A stretch of DNA of 64,000 bases from Formicarius rufipectus (lineage: Eukaryota; Chordata; Aves; Passeriformes; Formicariidae): positions 36,503-100,502 of the forward strand of contig VXAU01001245.1 in the NCBI GenBank assembly GCA_013399695.1, written 5' to 3'. Below the pieces are notes generated by a model. The model was given only the letters and a program-made list of their open reading frames with translations, made no database searches and was not told the origin of the DNA. Positions within the stretch are counted from its first letter, which is position 1; every line of letters starts with the position of its first letter. Positions 34,801 to 46,800 of the stretch are shown piece by piece. A program made the position numbers and the translations under genes.

Positions 34801-37800
34801 GAGTGGAGCCAAGAGCTATGATGCAGCTGCCAGTACCTCAGATAATGCCAAAGCCACCGAGCCCTGCAGGCAAAGGGCCCAGGGAGTTTGACACAAGAAG
34901 TCTAAAGGAAGAAAATTTTATTGCTTCCATTGGTGTGTATTGAGGTTCATGTGAAATGCAGGAGGGACTTCTATTTCGACATTAGGTTCTATTTGCATTC
35001 TCTCCATTTAACACACTACATTGCTGCTGTAACATGCTTCATTTACATCTTGGATCACAAGGAGCAATCATACCTGTTTTCACTCTACTCTTAGATAAAC
35101 TATCCACTGCAGTTTTCTCCCAGAAGCTTTCTAATCTTAATTGTGTCTAAATGTCATTACACTTTAAATAGCTTTATTTTTTGCTCTGTAATTGCTGTTT
35201 TCAAGCAACAGGAAATGGCAAAAGGGAAATAGGGATAGCAGGACTTCAGAAAGGGCAACCGTGGAAAGGAAACATGAAACAAACATTTTATCATTGCTGG
35301 CTACTTGTGAATTATCTAGCTCATAACATGATAGAAGTGGAACCTAGAATATGCTGATTGTTAACAATAAAATTTCAAAAAATATTTTAGTTGTAGTGTT
35401 AGTTTCAGTCATCAGGACTGATGGATTTTCCTTCTATGCAATAGCAAATAGAATGCATGTCCATCTAAACAGCATCTGCTCGGCTGGTCACTAGAATGTT
35501 TTCTGTCTTACTTACTTAGCTGGTGTAGCTTTTCTTTGTGTCTTGGGAAAAATGTTAAAGGTAGGCTTTACACTGTTTTATCTAAAAAGGGCCTTACAGA
35601 TTTTTTTTGTAGAGGAGAAAAACAAAAATACTGTGATTGGTCCAGCATACTGTGTGTTGTGAACTTGAGAAAAGTACCCTCACCATAAGAGGTTTTTTTT
35701 TGTCAACTGCAAAAATACATTAAATTTTAGCTGTTGCTTCTTATAGTTGGTTTAAAAAAATAACATTTTAATGGGATCATCATATGAAAGATTAATCTTC
35801 TGAAAGGGTGCTACTGTGAGGCCTATACCTGTAGTATGCAGTATAAGACAAATGAATGTATATATTGAATAGTTATGTGACAGGAATGCAAACATTCAGT
35901 CTTACACCCACATAATAGCTGTGGGCAGAATACTGTTGAGTCCTTCTGAACTGATACTGAACCACTCTGATTTGATTTGCTTTCCTGTTTAAAGATGTAA
36001 TCTATAGAGGCAGTTGCTCAGAAACGAGTCTTGCCCTCTATTTGGAAATCTATCAGGAAGCTGAAAGAGATTGAGATTCTGATTTCTGGTATTTCAGTCT
36101 GTTGTTTGGTTTGCTCTGCATACTTCCTAACTTTTCTGTAGAGGAGAAAAAGGAAATTATACTTCTGACACAAGTAAGAATAAACCCAGTACAGTGTTTG
36201 TAAAAATCACAGAGATCAGAGATTCCGTGTTTGTGAAGCATCATAAGAAGTGCTTTTCTAAAGAAGTGCTACTCAATGCGTCATGTTAACTTCTGTTGCC
36301 AGAATATTAGACTTAAACAATTCACAGTCTTCAAGGGCAGGCAAAGGTACATTCTTATTGGTGGTTCTGATACTCTGATGATTTCTACTTGTTTTTGTGG
36401 AGCTCAGTTTCAAGAAGAAAATAGTTTTACCAAAACTGATCCAAGTTCAAAAGACTTTAGTGTCCTCTTTGAAGCCTTTTATTCTAACTGCTTTTGTCTT
36501 TCACCAGAACTGGTATGCAAGTTAGTCTTTAGGATGTTGCTGTAAAAACAATTTAATGTCCATATTCATTTGACTTATGTGATCTAGAAGTAAGGAGAAT
36601 TTCTCTTCTATTTCAGGAAGATAATCTAAAGCATCTTGGCTATGATACTTCCTTTATGTTCTGCCTTGAAGGCTTCAGAATAAGACAGCTTTAAATATAC
36701 AAGATTGGAGTTAGTCATGCTTAGGCTGAAATTCCTTCTGTAATGAAATGCGTATGTTCTCATTCAAACGAATTTATTTAGGGATGAAGTATTTGGCAAA
36801 CATTTATATGTTGCTGAAATAGCAAAGTATTTGTTATTTAAATGTTTTTCTCATTTAACCATGAGAAAAAATGTTTTTATATGAAGAATGTCCAATGTTG
36901 GAACAGGTTGCCTGGAAAGGTTGTGGACTATCCATCTATGGAGACAGTGTATACCTGACTGGAGATGGTCCTGTGGCAGCCAGCTTTAGTCAACCCTACT
37001 TTGAGCAGGCAGGTTTGATTAGATGGTCTCCAGAAGTCCCTTTGAACTTTAGCAGTTCCTTGATTCTGTGAATTTTGGAAGGTACAGCCTCAGGTTGCAG
37101 ATATGTAAATAAAACTTTCAGTTAATCTGTTAGTATTGCATAGATGAAATACAAGTTGTGCTTTTGACCTAGATACAAGAGGAAAGACTAGCATGAGAGC
37201 GAAGTCTTCAGAATGATAGAGTAAAATAATGTACAGCACTATTTGCAGCAGCTATATGAGAAGTGCATGTTAGTGTGGTGATTAAGCTACGTCTCTGAGA
37301 TCTAGAGGTGTGGTAGCTGAATCTGTGCAGTTCTCTTGTACTACAGGAACAATGGCCAGCAGGTTCAGAGTTTTCAAAGGTCAGGGTGGATATGGTCTTC
37401 TTTGATCCCCTTACCTTGTTCACTTTTCAGAAAGTTTATGGGTTTTTATGTACCGCTGATATTCTCTTTCTATTTTTGAGGTGAAGTGAGGTGGATTTTT
37501 ACCAGCTGAGGATTGATCTTTGCTGGGCTTTAATACCCAATTCCTAGCTAGGAAATTCATTGTGAAGATGCTGCTTCTGATACTTTCTTTCCTAAAATAT
37601 CATCAGTTGCTTACTTCTGGGGTTCTTGTCTTCCAGGGTTCATGGTCATCACCTGTAGTGTTGGTCTTTTTGTTAGGGCACTGGTGGCTTTAAAGATGAT
37701 AGTTAGTAGTTTCCCACTTTGCAGTAGATTGGATTGTTTTATTGCACACTTGCCGTAACTGATAATGAAAATGTCAGTACTTACTGAAATTTCCATTACT

Positions 37801-40800
37801 GCTCTTTAAGTAATTGTTTAATCCTGTCAGATCACTTTATTTTGGCTGTTTTTTTAAAAAGGAAAGATTGAGCTACCTACTTTGTTGGCACCAGATCCTG
37901 TCTGGACCTGCTGTCCTATTTAGTACAGGCTCATGTAACAAAATCGTAGGCATAGTATTTTATAGCCCTTGAGTTTACATGGAGTTTTCCTTTTGTTCTT
38001 TGACGAAATAGTTGAGAGTAAAATCTAATTTGTTTTTAATGTGCTAGTGTATATGGTACCCTGAATTAGCATATAAGTCAGATAAAAGTAACTTCGTGTC
38101 AGGTATTGTAGTTTTCAGCCTGGTGGTTTTTAAAGTAAAGCCATATTCACTAAGTCCCTTGGAGGCCAGATGTTTTCAAAGCCCTTTAACAAATAAATTC
38201 AGTCTGTCCTAAAGATTGTTATCTGTGTTAGTGTGTGCTCAACTAGATAAGCCTATAGGATGCTCTTTGGTTCCATAAGCAATTTTTTCTTACCCATCTG
38301 TCTGTTTATGAAAGTTAAAGGAACATCCATCAGTCATGAAGCAGATCTAGAAATCAGTTGGCTGGAAGCTGTCTTTCTAGCTTTTTCTATCTTGTTGCTT
38401 TTGCCTTGTTCCTAATGTGTTTAATGATACTACTTTGGAGCCTTACTCCACAGTTGTAACACTATCCTTTTTAATTCCCTTCAGAATTTTGCTAAATAGA
38501 GTTTTAGGACCTGTCCTGCCCTTATTTCTGCTGTTTGCAGTGTAGGATGGATTTCTGACACACTTCATGTGTCGTTTCAGTTGCTCAGGAAGTCTCCTTG
38601 AAGAACAGCAGAAGAACACTCTACTTCTTTTTCCTTCCCTTTGCCACTTTTCTAAGCAGATCTTCCCAGCTTTTACTGCTCTGATGAGAGAGGACAGTGG
38701 TGCCTAACATTCAGAGTCAGTTCAGCAAGTCAGCTTGTAATGTCTCCTTTGGCCAGTGGGCCAGCACCTGGAATGATCAGATATTTCTGAGCAGAAAAGG
38801 TGACTGCATTTTGGAGAGCTGAGAAATGTGAGTGGTGGAAAAGTGCAAGTGCCTTATCACTATTTTGTCCCAGGACTAATTTCCAAATATAGGGAGACTT
38901 CAGACTTTTTTCCTGTTCTGTGTATTGTATTGAGTTGATTGGGATGCTGTGACCTAATTTGAGTTTTGGAAGGTGGTGTTAACCATGACTGATATCTTGC
39001 TCATTTTTCTTCTTCTCCATTTTCCATTCTTTATACCCTAATAGGAATAAGTGGATGCAGAGAAGTTCAGCTCTTTGCATATTGGATAAAATTAACTTGT
39101 ATACTTTTTGATAATCTGTAAGATATAATATTGGTTAAATGTATTAACCTATGGTTTTAATTTTTTTTGGAATTGCTGCTGCTATTCTTATGTCTTTTCG
39201 TTTCAATGATATAAAGTAGAGACATTAAAATCTTTCTGTTAATTAGAGCTTCTGTGATAACTATATTTTAGAGGGGTAAATCTCTAAGCATCTTAAATAC
39301 CTTTCCAAGGAAAGGTGATTAAATGCATTTTATGTGTTCACAAGAGCTATTTTTCGTTAGTTGATTCACTGTTGTCATAGTGTGGCCTGAGGAGGGGCGG
39401 GGGGATGCACCACCACAACTGTATGAAGTCATCTCTAACGTTTGAATTCTGTTATTAAGAGGTGATGCAGTGCTCAATACCTAAAATTGTTTTCTTTAAA
39501 AATGGTGTTAATTAACCATTGACTCAGTAATTGTCATGAAATTCTGCCTTTTTTCAAAATTTTTCATTCATTTATTTATTTATTTTTTTTCCTTTTTAGT
39601 TTTTGAGCTGAGAGGGTGGGATTTTTTTGTTTCACATTTTTTTTCCCCATTTTCTCCTGTCTGACCAGCGGCTGACTCTTTCTCTTTCTCTCCTGCTTTC
39701 AATGCATCTTGGGTAGAATTGTGGAACAAGCACCAGGAAGTGAAAAAGCAAAAATCTTTGGAAAAAACGAGTAAGAAAAGTAAAAAAATGTAGAAAATTA
39801 CTCCTCCAGCCTCCCCATAACTGCCAACTCCCCAGGTGCAGGGTGAGCTTGCGTCTACGGCACACAGGTTTTATACCCACGAGAGCAAAGACCTATTAAA
39901 AAAGTCTGCACTAGAGAGACCAAACAGATCAATTTGCCCTGGGGAAATTGTGTTCAAATGTCTCTTCTTTTTTTTTTTTTTTTTCCCCTTTCCTTTTTTT
40001 TCCTCCCCTGAATGTTGCCTTCTTAAAAGATGGGGAAGCAGATATTCTGCATTCTCACCATATCAGACAAATATGGAAGAGTTTTTAAATAATTTACTTT
40101 CTTAAAATTTAAAAGACCAGTTTTGTTTAACAAGTTGTTGATATGGATATATTGATTGATTGATTGAATGTTACTGGAATGAAGAATTCTCTGGTCAGGC
40201 CATGGGATGCAGATTTTGTTACCTGGAATAAAGCATGAACTGTCAGTGTGCAACAAGAAATACTTTTGAGGGGGAGAGAGAAGGTGTATGTGAAGAATTG
40301 TATTTAGTGGTGGCTGCTAAAAAATAGCCTCATAATAAGGAATCTACCTGGTTTTGGTTTTTATATCCCATGTTAAAGAAGGAGTGAAAGAGTTTGAGGC
40401 TGTTTACAGAATCTAAATAATAGTCTAAATCTACACAAATCTGAACATTATTGAAATTTGATAATAGATAAGATACTGAATATATATTATCTGCAGGTGT
40501 AGTACAAGGTTTTAGTTTTTTGATTGTCACTGTTGTGAATAAGGACATAAGGACAATAGCTAGTTTATAACAATCACACTGGGGTAGGTGTTTCCTAACC
40601 ATAAGTGTAGTTTGTACTTTGCAGAGCTGATGCCCATTTTAAAGATTGAAGGCTGGGGAGGATTAATAGCTAAGATAAATGAGTGAAAATTCCTGACATT
40701 CTGGCTGGGCCTGGATTGCTTAGACTAGTTTTAAACTCCTTGGTTAAATACTTCTGTTAAGTAACAGTTAGAATCTGGCATTAGTTCAGAGAGAATGGGG

Positions 40801-43800
40801 CAAATGGGTCACCTCTGCAGTACAGCTTGGTATATTTAAGTTGTGAGTTGTTTTCTGCTGGGATGAGAGTGTGTGTGAGACAAGACACATAGCACATACA
40901 CCTACTCTTCTAAGCTGGGCCTTTCAGGTAGGTGCCTACATTGGGAGAGATAAATTGAGATTTTAATGGTCCATGTGTATTAGACATACAACTCCATAAA
41001 GAAGGAAAGGGGAGGTTTTTAAGTGCCTGTAAATTGACAGTGACAACAATGCGATTGTGGTTATTGTGCTCCTTAAACTCAGTTACAACTGTCAAATACC
41101 TGAACTGTTTCAGTCAGTTTCAATTCTTTTAAAAGTCAAACTGCCAGAAATATATCTGAATTATGTGTTGGGACAGGAAACTCTCAAATTGCTTAAAACA
41201 CACAGCTGAATTTAGTGTTCTTGCTGTAGTAATTAGATATAAAACTTTTTGCTATATCGTTATTCAGAACCAGAAGTGGTGGTCACTTGAATGGCTTGAA
41301 ATAGACCTCTAGAAGTGAGAGCAATGCATATTTCAGTGAGAAAAAAATGCCAAATTCTTAGAAAATATATTTTTAGTTATTTTTCTTTGTAAATTTTGTT
41401 TATGCTTTGTCTTCCCTGGAATCTTTGATGATTTGATTTACAGTAACTCGAGTATATGGATTTAGAGGCAGAATACTATAACAAATGAAGAACACTTTCT
41501 GTAAACACTTCACAAGTAGAATTGGTGGTTGGGTAGTAAGCTAGTATGGTCTGCACGGCCCGCTTATGGCTTTGCTATTCATGAGTTTACATACCATCTC
41601 AAACTCACGCCCACAAATCTTTGTATATTATCCTTCTCTCTCTCTCTCCTCCCTTCCCCTTTTCTTTCCTTTTCACTGTCTTATCCTCTCTAATATTACA
41701 TATAATACAAATACATTCATAATTCCCAGGTTGTTGTGATGAGTGGTTTATAGAGATAGTGGCATTGTTTGCTCAGAGATACTGGATATAGTGATGGGTG
41801 TATAATACAAATATACCAGCAGCTGATCATGTCTTCCTGTTACTGAATAGTTGGCAGATATGGATATGGCAGAAGTGTTGCATTCAATCTCTTCCTGTTC
41901 CTGAGAGTATTGATATTCTGTGTACAGTCTATAACACATTCTTTTCTTGCATTGTTACTGGTTTTGTTTAGTGCTTATCAAAACTTCTTTTCAGGCTCTA
42001 CCTCTCCACCATTCTCTTTTCCTTCTGCCATCCCATCAGCGGACAATAGATGTTATGATTCTAGAAGTGCATGGGAAATTGAACATAAAATTCTTTATCC
42101 TTTTTTCCCCCTTCTTTGTTTTTGGATTGTCAAGTTAATGAATGCATGACTTAAAAGCTTGCTGATTCCCTCTCTCACTTCTGACCTGTGTGATTGCCAA
42201 CTCTGGAGAGCCATTTGTTAATGTAATTGGGGAATGTTGTGAAGTACAGCATCATGCAAGCCTATTCTTTGAAAATTCTACTGGGGTAACACCAATTATC
42301 ATTGTTTATGGTCTTGTTGTGTTGCCCAATTTTTGCCTAGATAGTTGCAGTGGGCAACTGAAAAAAGCCTCAGTTCAGGACTGAGCAATTTAGCTGTTCA
42401 AAAAAGGATTCTGACTTTAAGTAAACAGGTATCGTTTATTATTACCAAGAATAAAGGAAGTGGCTTCCTAGAGTTGAATGGCAACTGCTCTGCATGTGTA
42501 ATTGTAACTGGAAGCTACTTGACCTTTGTTCTCTTTTCTCTCTTGAATGCCTAAGAAAGGTACTGTTTAGTTATAGTCACTCCTGGACTATACCTGTGGA
42601 GTATTTGAAACTCAAACTAGTATTCAAAGACTAGCAGATGTGTCCTGCTGGCCTTGTTGTTTTCTATACCAAGAAATAATATTAATAAAAAAAAAAAAAA
42701 ATCAAAGAAATGAGAAAGCAAATGTGTTTTCATGTCCCTGTTCTTGCTTTCACCTGTTCTCTACCATAATGTTTTTTTCTTGATACAGTAACAATTTCCT
42801 TTTTCCTTTGTTCAGGACCAGAAAGTGTGAAACAGTTGGATTTGGGAGAAACAGATGAGAAGAAATCCCAAATCAGTGCAGACAGTGGGCTCAGTTTGGC
42901 CTCAGGTTCTCAGGTCAGTGGCTCCTGTTCTTGCTCCTTATGTGGTAAGAGAGAGGATTCTTCCATTCATTAATTAAGTATGAGAAGATGTAGAGAATTT
43001 GAGAATTCTTGAGAGGCTCATTTGGTAAAATTTCTTCCCCCCATGACCCCCTGCTTTCTGCAGGGGATTGGTCTTTATGAACTCCCATTACCAGACACCA
43101 TGATCTTTTTGACATACAGGCAGTAGTTTCTACTTGGCTGGCTAAATAAACTAAGAAAGCATAAGACATGTGATTCAAGACCCCAGAGGAGTAGGAAGTG
43201 ATGTTCTCTCATTATGGTAAAAACTAATGTGACTCTTCTTCCTGTCCTTTATGTGTTTTGATTGCAGAAAAGTGATTTTGACTCTCTTCCCAGTGGAGGA
43301 CCAACAGTTATGGTCCGAAGTACAAGCCAGGATTCTGAAGTTAGCACTGTGGTAGGATATGCCCAAAGTGAAATCTTCATGTGATTGACTGCTTGTTAAA
43401 GTGGTGAAGGGTATTTTGTGTCTGCAGTTTGTGTGGTATGGCAGCATACTGTCACACATGCATAATGGTATGTCTGTGAGTTCTCTCTCCAGAGTCTCTG
43501 AGCAGGTGGCAAGTGTGTGTGTCTGACAACGTTCATAGTGCTTTCTTTATTAGCAGATTGCATCCTTCATATATGGTGCTTACTGCTCTTACATATTCCT
43601 GCTTATTGATGTATTTATAGAACTAGGAGTATGCATTTTCTGTCTCACCTTGCAGGGTTAGGGTTAGGAAAGCCAATATAGACCTGTAGTTTAATCTAGC
43701 CTGAAATTGAATCCATGTGAATGGAAACAAGGAGCAAGTACATAAGCAACAAGAGGACAGGCTAGGGAAAGTGTTGGCCTGCTGCTGAATTTGGTGACAG

Positions 43801-46800
43801 ATGGAAAAGACTGAGGCATTGGGGTGTTCTGTGCCTCAGGTTTTTGCCAGTAAAACTGGCCCTCAGGATTCCCAGGCCTCTGAAACCAGAGGAAGGGTGG
43901 AATGAGAAAGATTTACATCAATTTCAGTAAAGCTTTTAGAACTGTCCCCTATAGCACAGACAAACTGACAAACTGTGCGTTAGGTCAGTAGACTGTGGGT
44001 TGAACCAAAAGCTGGCTGAATGGCAGGGCACAGAGAGTTGTAATAAGTGGCACAAAGTCAAACTGGAGACAAGTCTCTAGTGGTGTACCTCTGGGGTCAG
44101 TATTGGGGTCAACCCTGTTCAGTATCTTCACTGATGACCTGGATGACTGTACAGAGCAAGTTTTCAGATGATACAAAACTGGGAGGAATGACTGACTCAC
44201 CAGATGGCTCCACCACCATTCAGAGGGCTTCAACAGACTGGAGCACTCGACAGAGAGGAAGCTGTGTGGTTCAACGAGGGGAAAATACCAGGTCCTAGGT
44301 ATGGGGAGGAATAACCCCAGGCACCAGTATACACTGGGGGCAATTGGATGGAAAGCAACTTTACTGTGAAGGACCTTGGGATCCTGATAGACAACCAGTT
44401 GACTGTGAGCCAGTAATCCACCCTCATGGAAGAAAAGGCTTTATTAAGAGGAACAAGTTGTCTGCAGGTTGAGGAAGGTGCTCCTTCTGCTTTACTCAGC
44501 ACTGGTGAGGCTGAGTATGTCAAGTTCTGGACTTTGCAGTACAAGGATAAGGACTTACTGGACTGAGTCCAACTCAGGGATACAAAGATGATTAAGGGAT
44601 TGGAGTATCTTTCATAAGAGGAAAGGCTGAAAGAGCTGCGACTCTTTAGTCTGGAGAAGAGATGACTCAAGGGGAGTCTTATCAATGGGTGTAAACACCT
44701 GCTGGGAGCAAATGGAGGCAGTAGCACTCACTGGCAGGATGAGAGGCAGTCAACACAAAAATTAAAGCACACAAGAAAATACTTTTTTTTTTTTTTTTTA
44801 TAGTGAGGGTGGTCAAACAGTTTGCCCAGAGAGCCTGTGGGTTCTCAGTTTCTGGATATTAAAAAAACCCTAACTGGACATCATCCTCAGCAACATACTC
44901 TAGCAGACCCTGACTCATCATGGGGGCTTGTGTATAGATGATCCTAACAAGATCCATCCCAGCCTAAACATTTCTGTGATTTTTCTGAAGGGCTTTTTGA
45001 GTCCCTCTTAATCTCTTCCTGCAGAGTAGGTTTTGATGAAAAGGTAATGTTACTGACGATGAAAAGACAGATGTGGCCCTCAGTTACACTGCTTCTTTGT
45101 GCCTTAAGAAGAAACATTTTACAGCTTTTCTATCCGCAGTGTCTTTGTCTATTGAAGGTAATTGCTTTATTTTTCTCCACAGGTTAGTAACAGTTCGGGA
45201 GAAACATTGGGAGCAGACAGTGACTTGAGTAGCAATGCTGGTGATGGTCCGAGTGTGGAAAATGGTGGCAATTTGGCAGGATCCAGAGGCACTGTGTCAG
45301 ACAGTGAAATTGAGACAAACTCTGCCACTAGCTCTATATTTGTAAGGGCATTGCAGACTTTCTTTTTTTTTGTTTGTTTGTGGTGAGGTTTTTTTTGGTG
45401 TTTTTTTTTAATGTGGTTTGTTGGTTTGTTTTTGTTTGTTTTTTTTTTAATTTTTTTTTTGTGGTTTTGTTTTTAATAAATCTGGTGCAGTAATCATTTC
45501 AGTGTGTGTGCATGTATGGAAGAGAATCTCTGATTCCATTCTAAGGGTTAATCAGACATGACTTAAAATATTAAAATGACAAAGATGTAATTTTGTGTGG
45601 ATCCACGTACCTTTCTTCATTACCTGTGTGATTAATTATTCTTTAAAGTAGTAGATTCACATTTTGCACCACCTTACAGACTTTAGCAATATTTAATTCC
45701 CCATCATTCAATATTTCTCTCAACGAAATGGACATTTAATTGCCCTTCAGAGTCAGTACAACATTGATGGGCATTATTTGTCCTTACTTAAGAGGAAAAT
45801 TTCCTGTTTCTTAGGAGCAGCTGTTTGATAAAGGAGTGATGCATTGTAGTTTCAGCAGCTGTTCTGTTCCTTTGAAACATTATTTTAGTCCTATTTGAAG
45901 TGTAATCGTAACTTTCAAGAATATTGTACTAGTTAGGAGATCTGCATGCAGTAAAATTCAAATGATTTTTGAGCACTTGTTTGTTTTGGTTTTTAAATCC
46001 TTCACTATTGTGTATAACCTGTAATATACAAGAAAATAACAATACACTTGATTTGGCTAAATCAAACTTCTAATGTTAAGCAGCAAATAAAACTGTTGTG
46101 TTTCATTGCAGATTTTTACTAAAAGCATAAAAATGATGTAACCATGTCCATTTACTTAGTTGCAAGAGGATGTCTTCTCAGTTACTAAATAGACTTCTTT
46201 TTTAAGCACTTCTTTTTTGGGGTTTTCTACTTGATTAATGAAACTAAATAGAATTTTAAGAACCCTTCCAAGAGATTTAGAACAGAGATGATGAGCATAT
46301 GTAATGTATGGTGAATGTTGAGTATCGCACCATAGTTTCCCTCGTGGTAGAGAAATAGATGGTCCAGCTTTGTTGTTGCAGTTCCCGCTGGCTGGATAGT
46401 TCCAACACTCAGTTCTTCAGGCCAGATGATATATAATAATTTGCTTAATGTTGTACCTTTATGAATGCATAGGCATGAAATATGGACAATGACAGAAAAG
46501 GTTTAACTGTTCTTTCCTTTATTCTGGGACTTATATTTTTTGTTTTGCCTCAGCTTTCCTTCAGGGAAGCACTTTGCTTCCTCTGTGTTTTAATTTCTCT
46601 GTTTGTCTCTTTTTGGTTTAATTTTGATCCTGAACATTTAAGGTATATTACCTTGCTCTTTGAACAAAATAATTGTTTTGTGAAAGTTTGTGGGAAAAGC
46701 TTTTATGAAGTTTGGCTTGCAAAGTGTATCTGTTAAGCCCAACAGTGGACTGCAGGAAGGAGCTCTGCAGTGTGTGGAGTTAAATTGTCTGACACTTCTT

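Larger units (their letters stand above)
34933..39716 (+). other. MADD intron 19, upstream of the 54-nt cassette
   Basis: A 4.8 kb AT-rich intron. It holds a CR1 3' fragment at about 36893-37075 and a TTTA repeat with a T run near 39566-39596. ORFs (for example 36276-36545) show no recognisable product. Confidence 0.8.
39771..42815 (+). other. MADD intron 20, downstream of the 54-nt cassette
   Basis: 3 kb, AT-rich. It contains the polypyrimidine tract at 39967-40012, a short ATTG repeat (40151-40167), a TC repeat (41633-41680) and an A run (42687-42701). No exon is seen. Confidence 0.8.
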
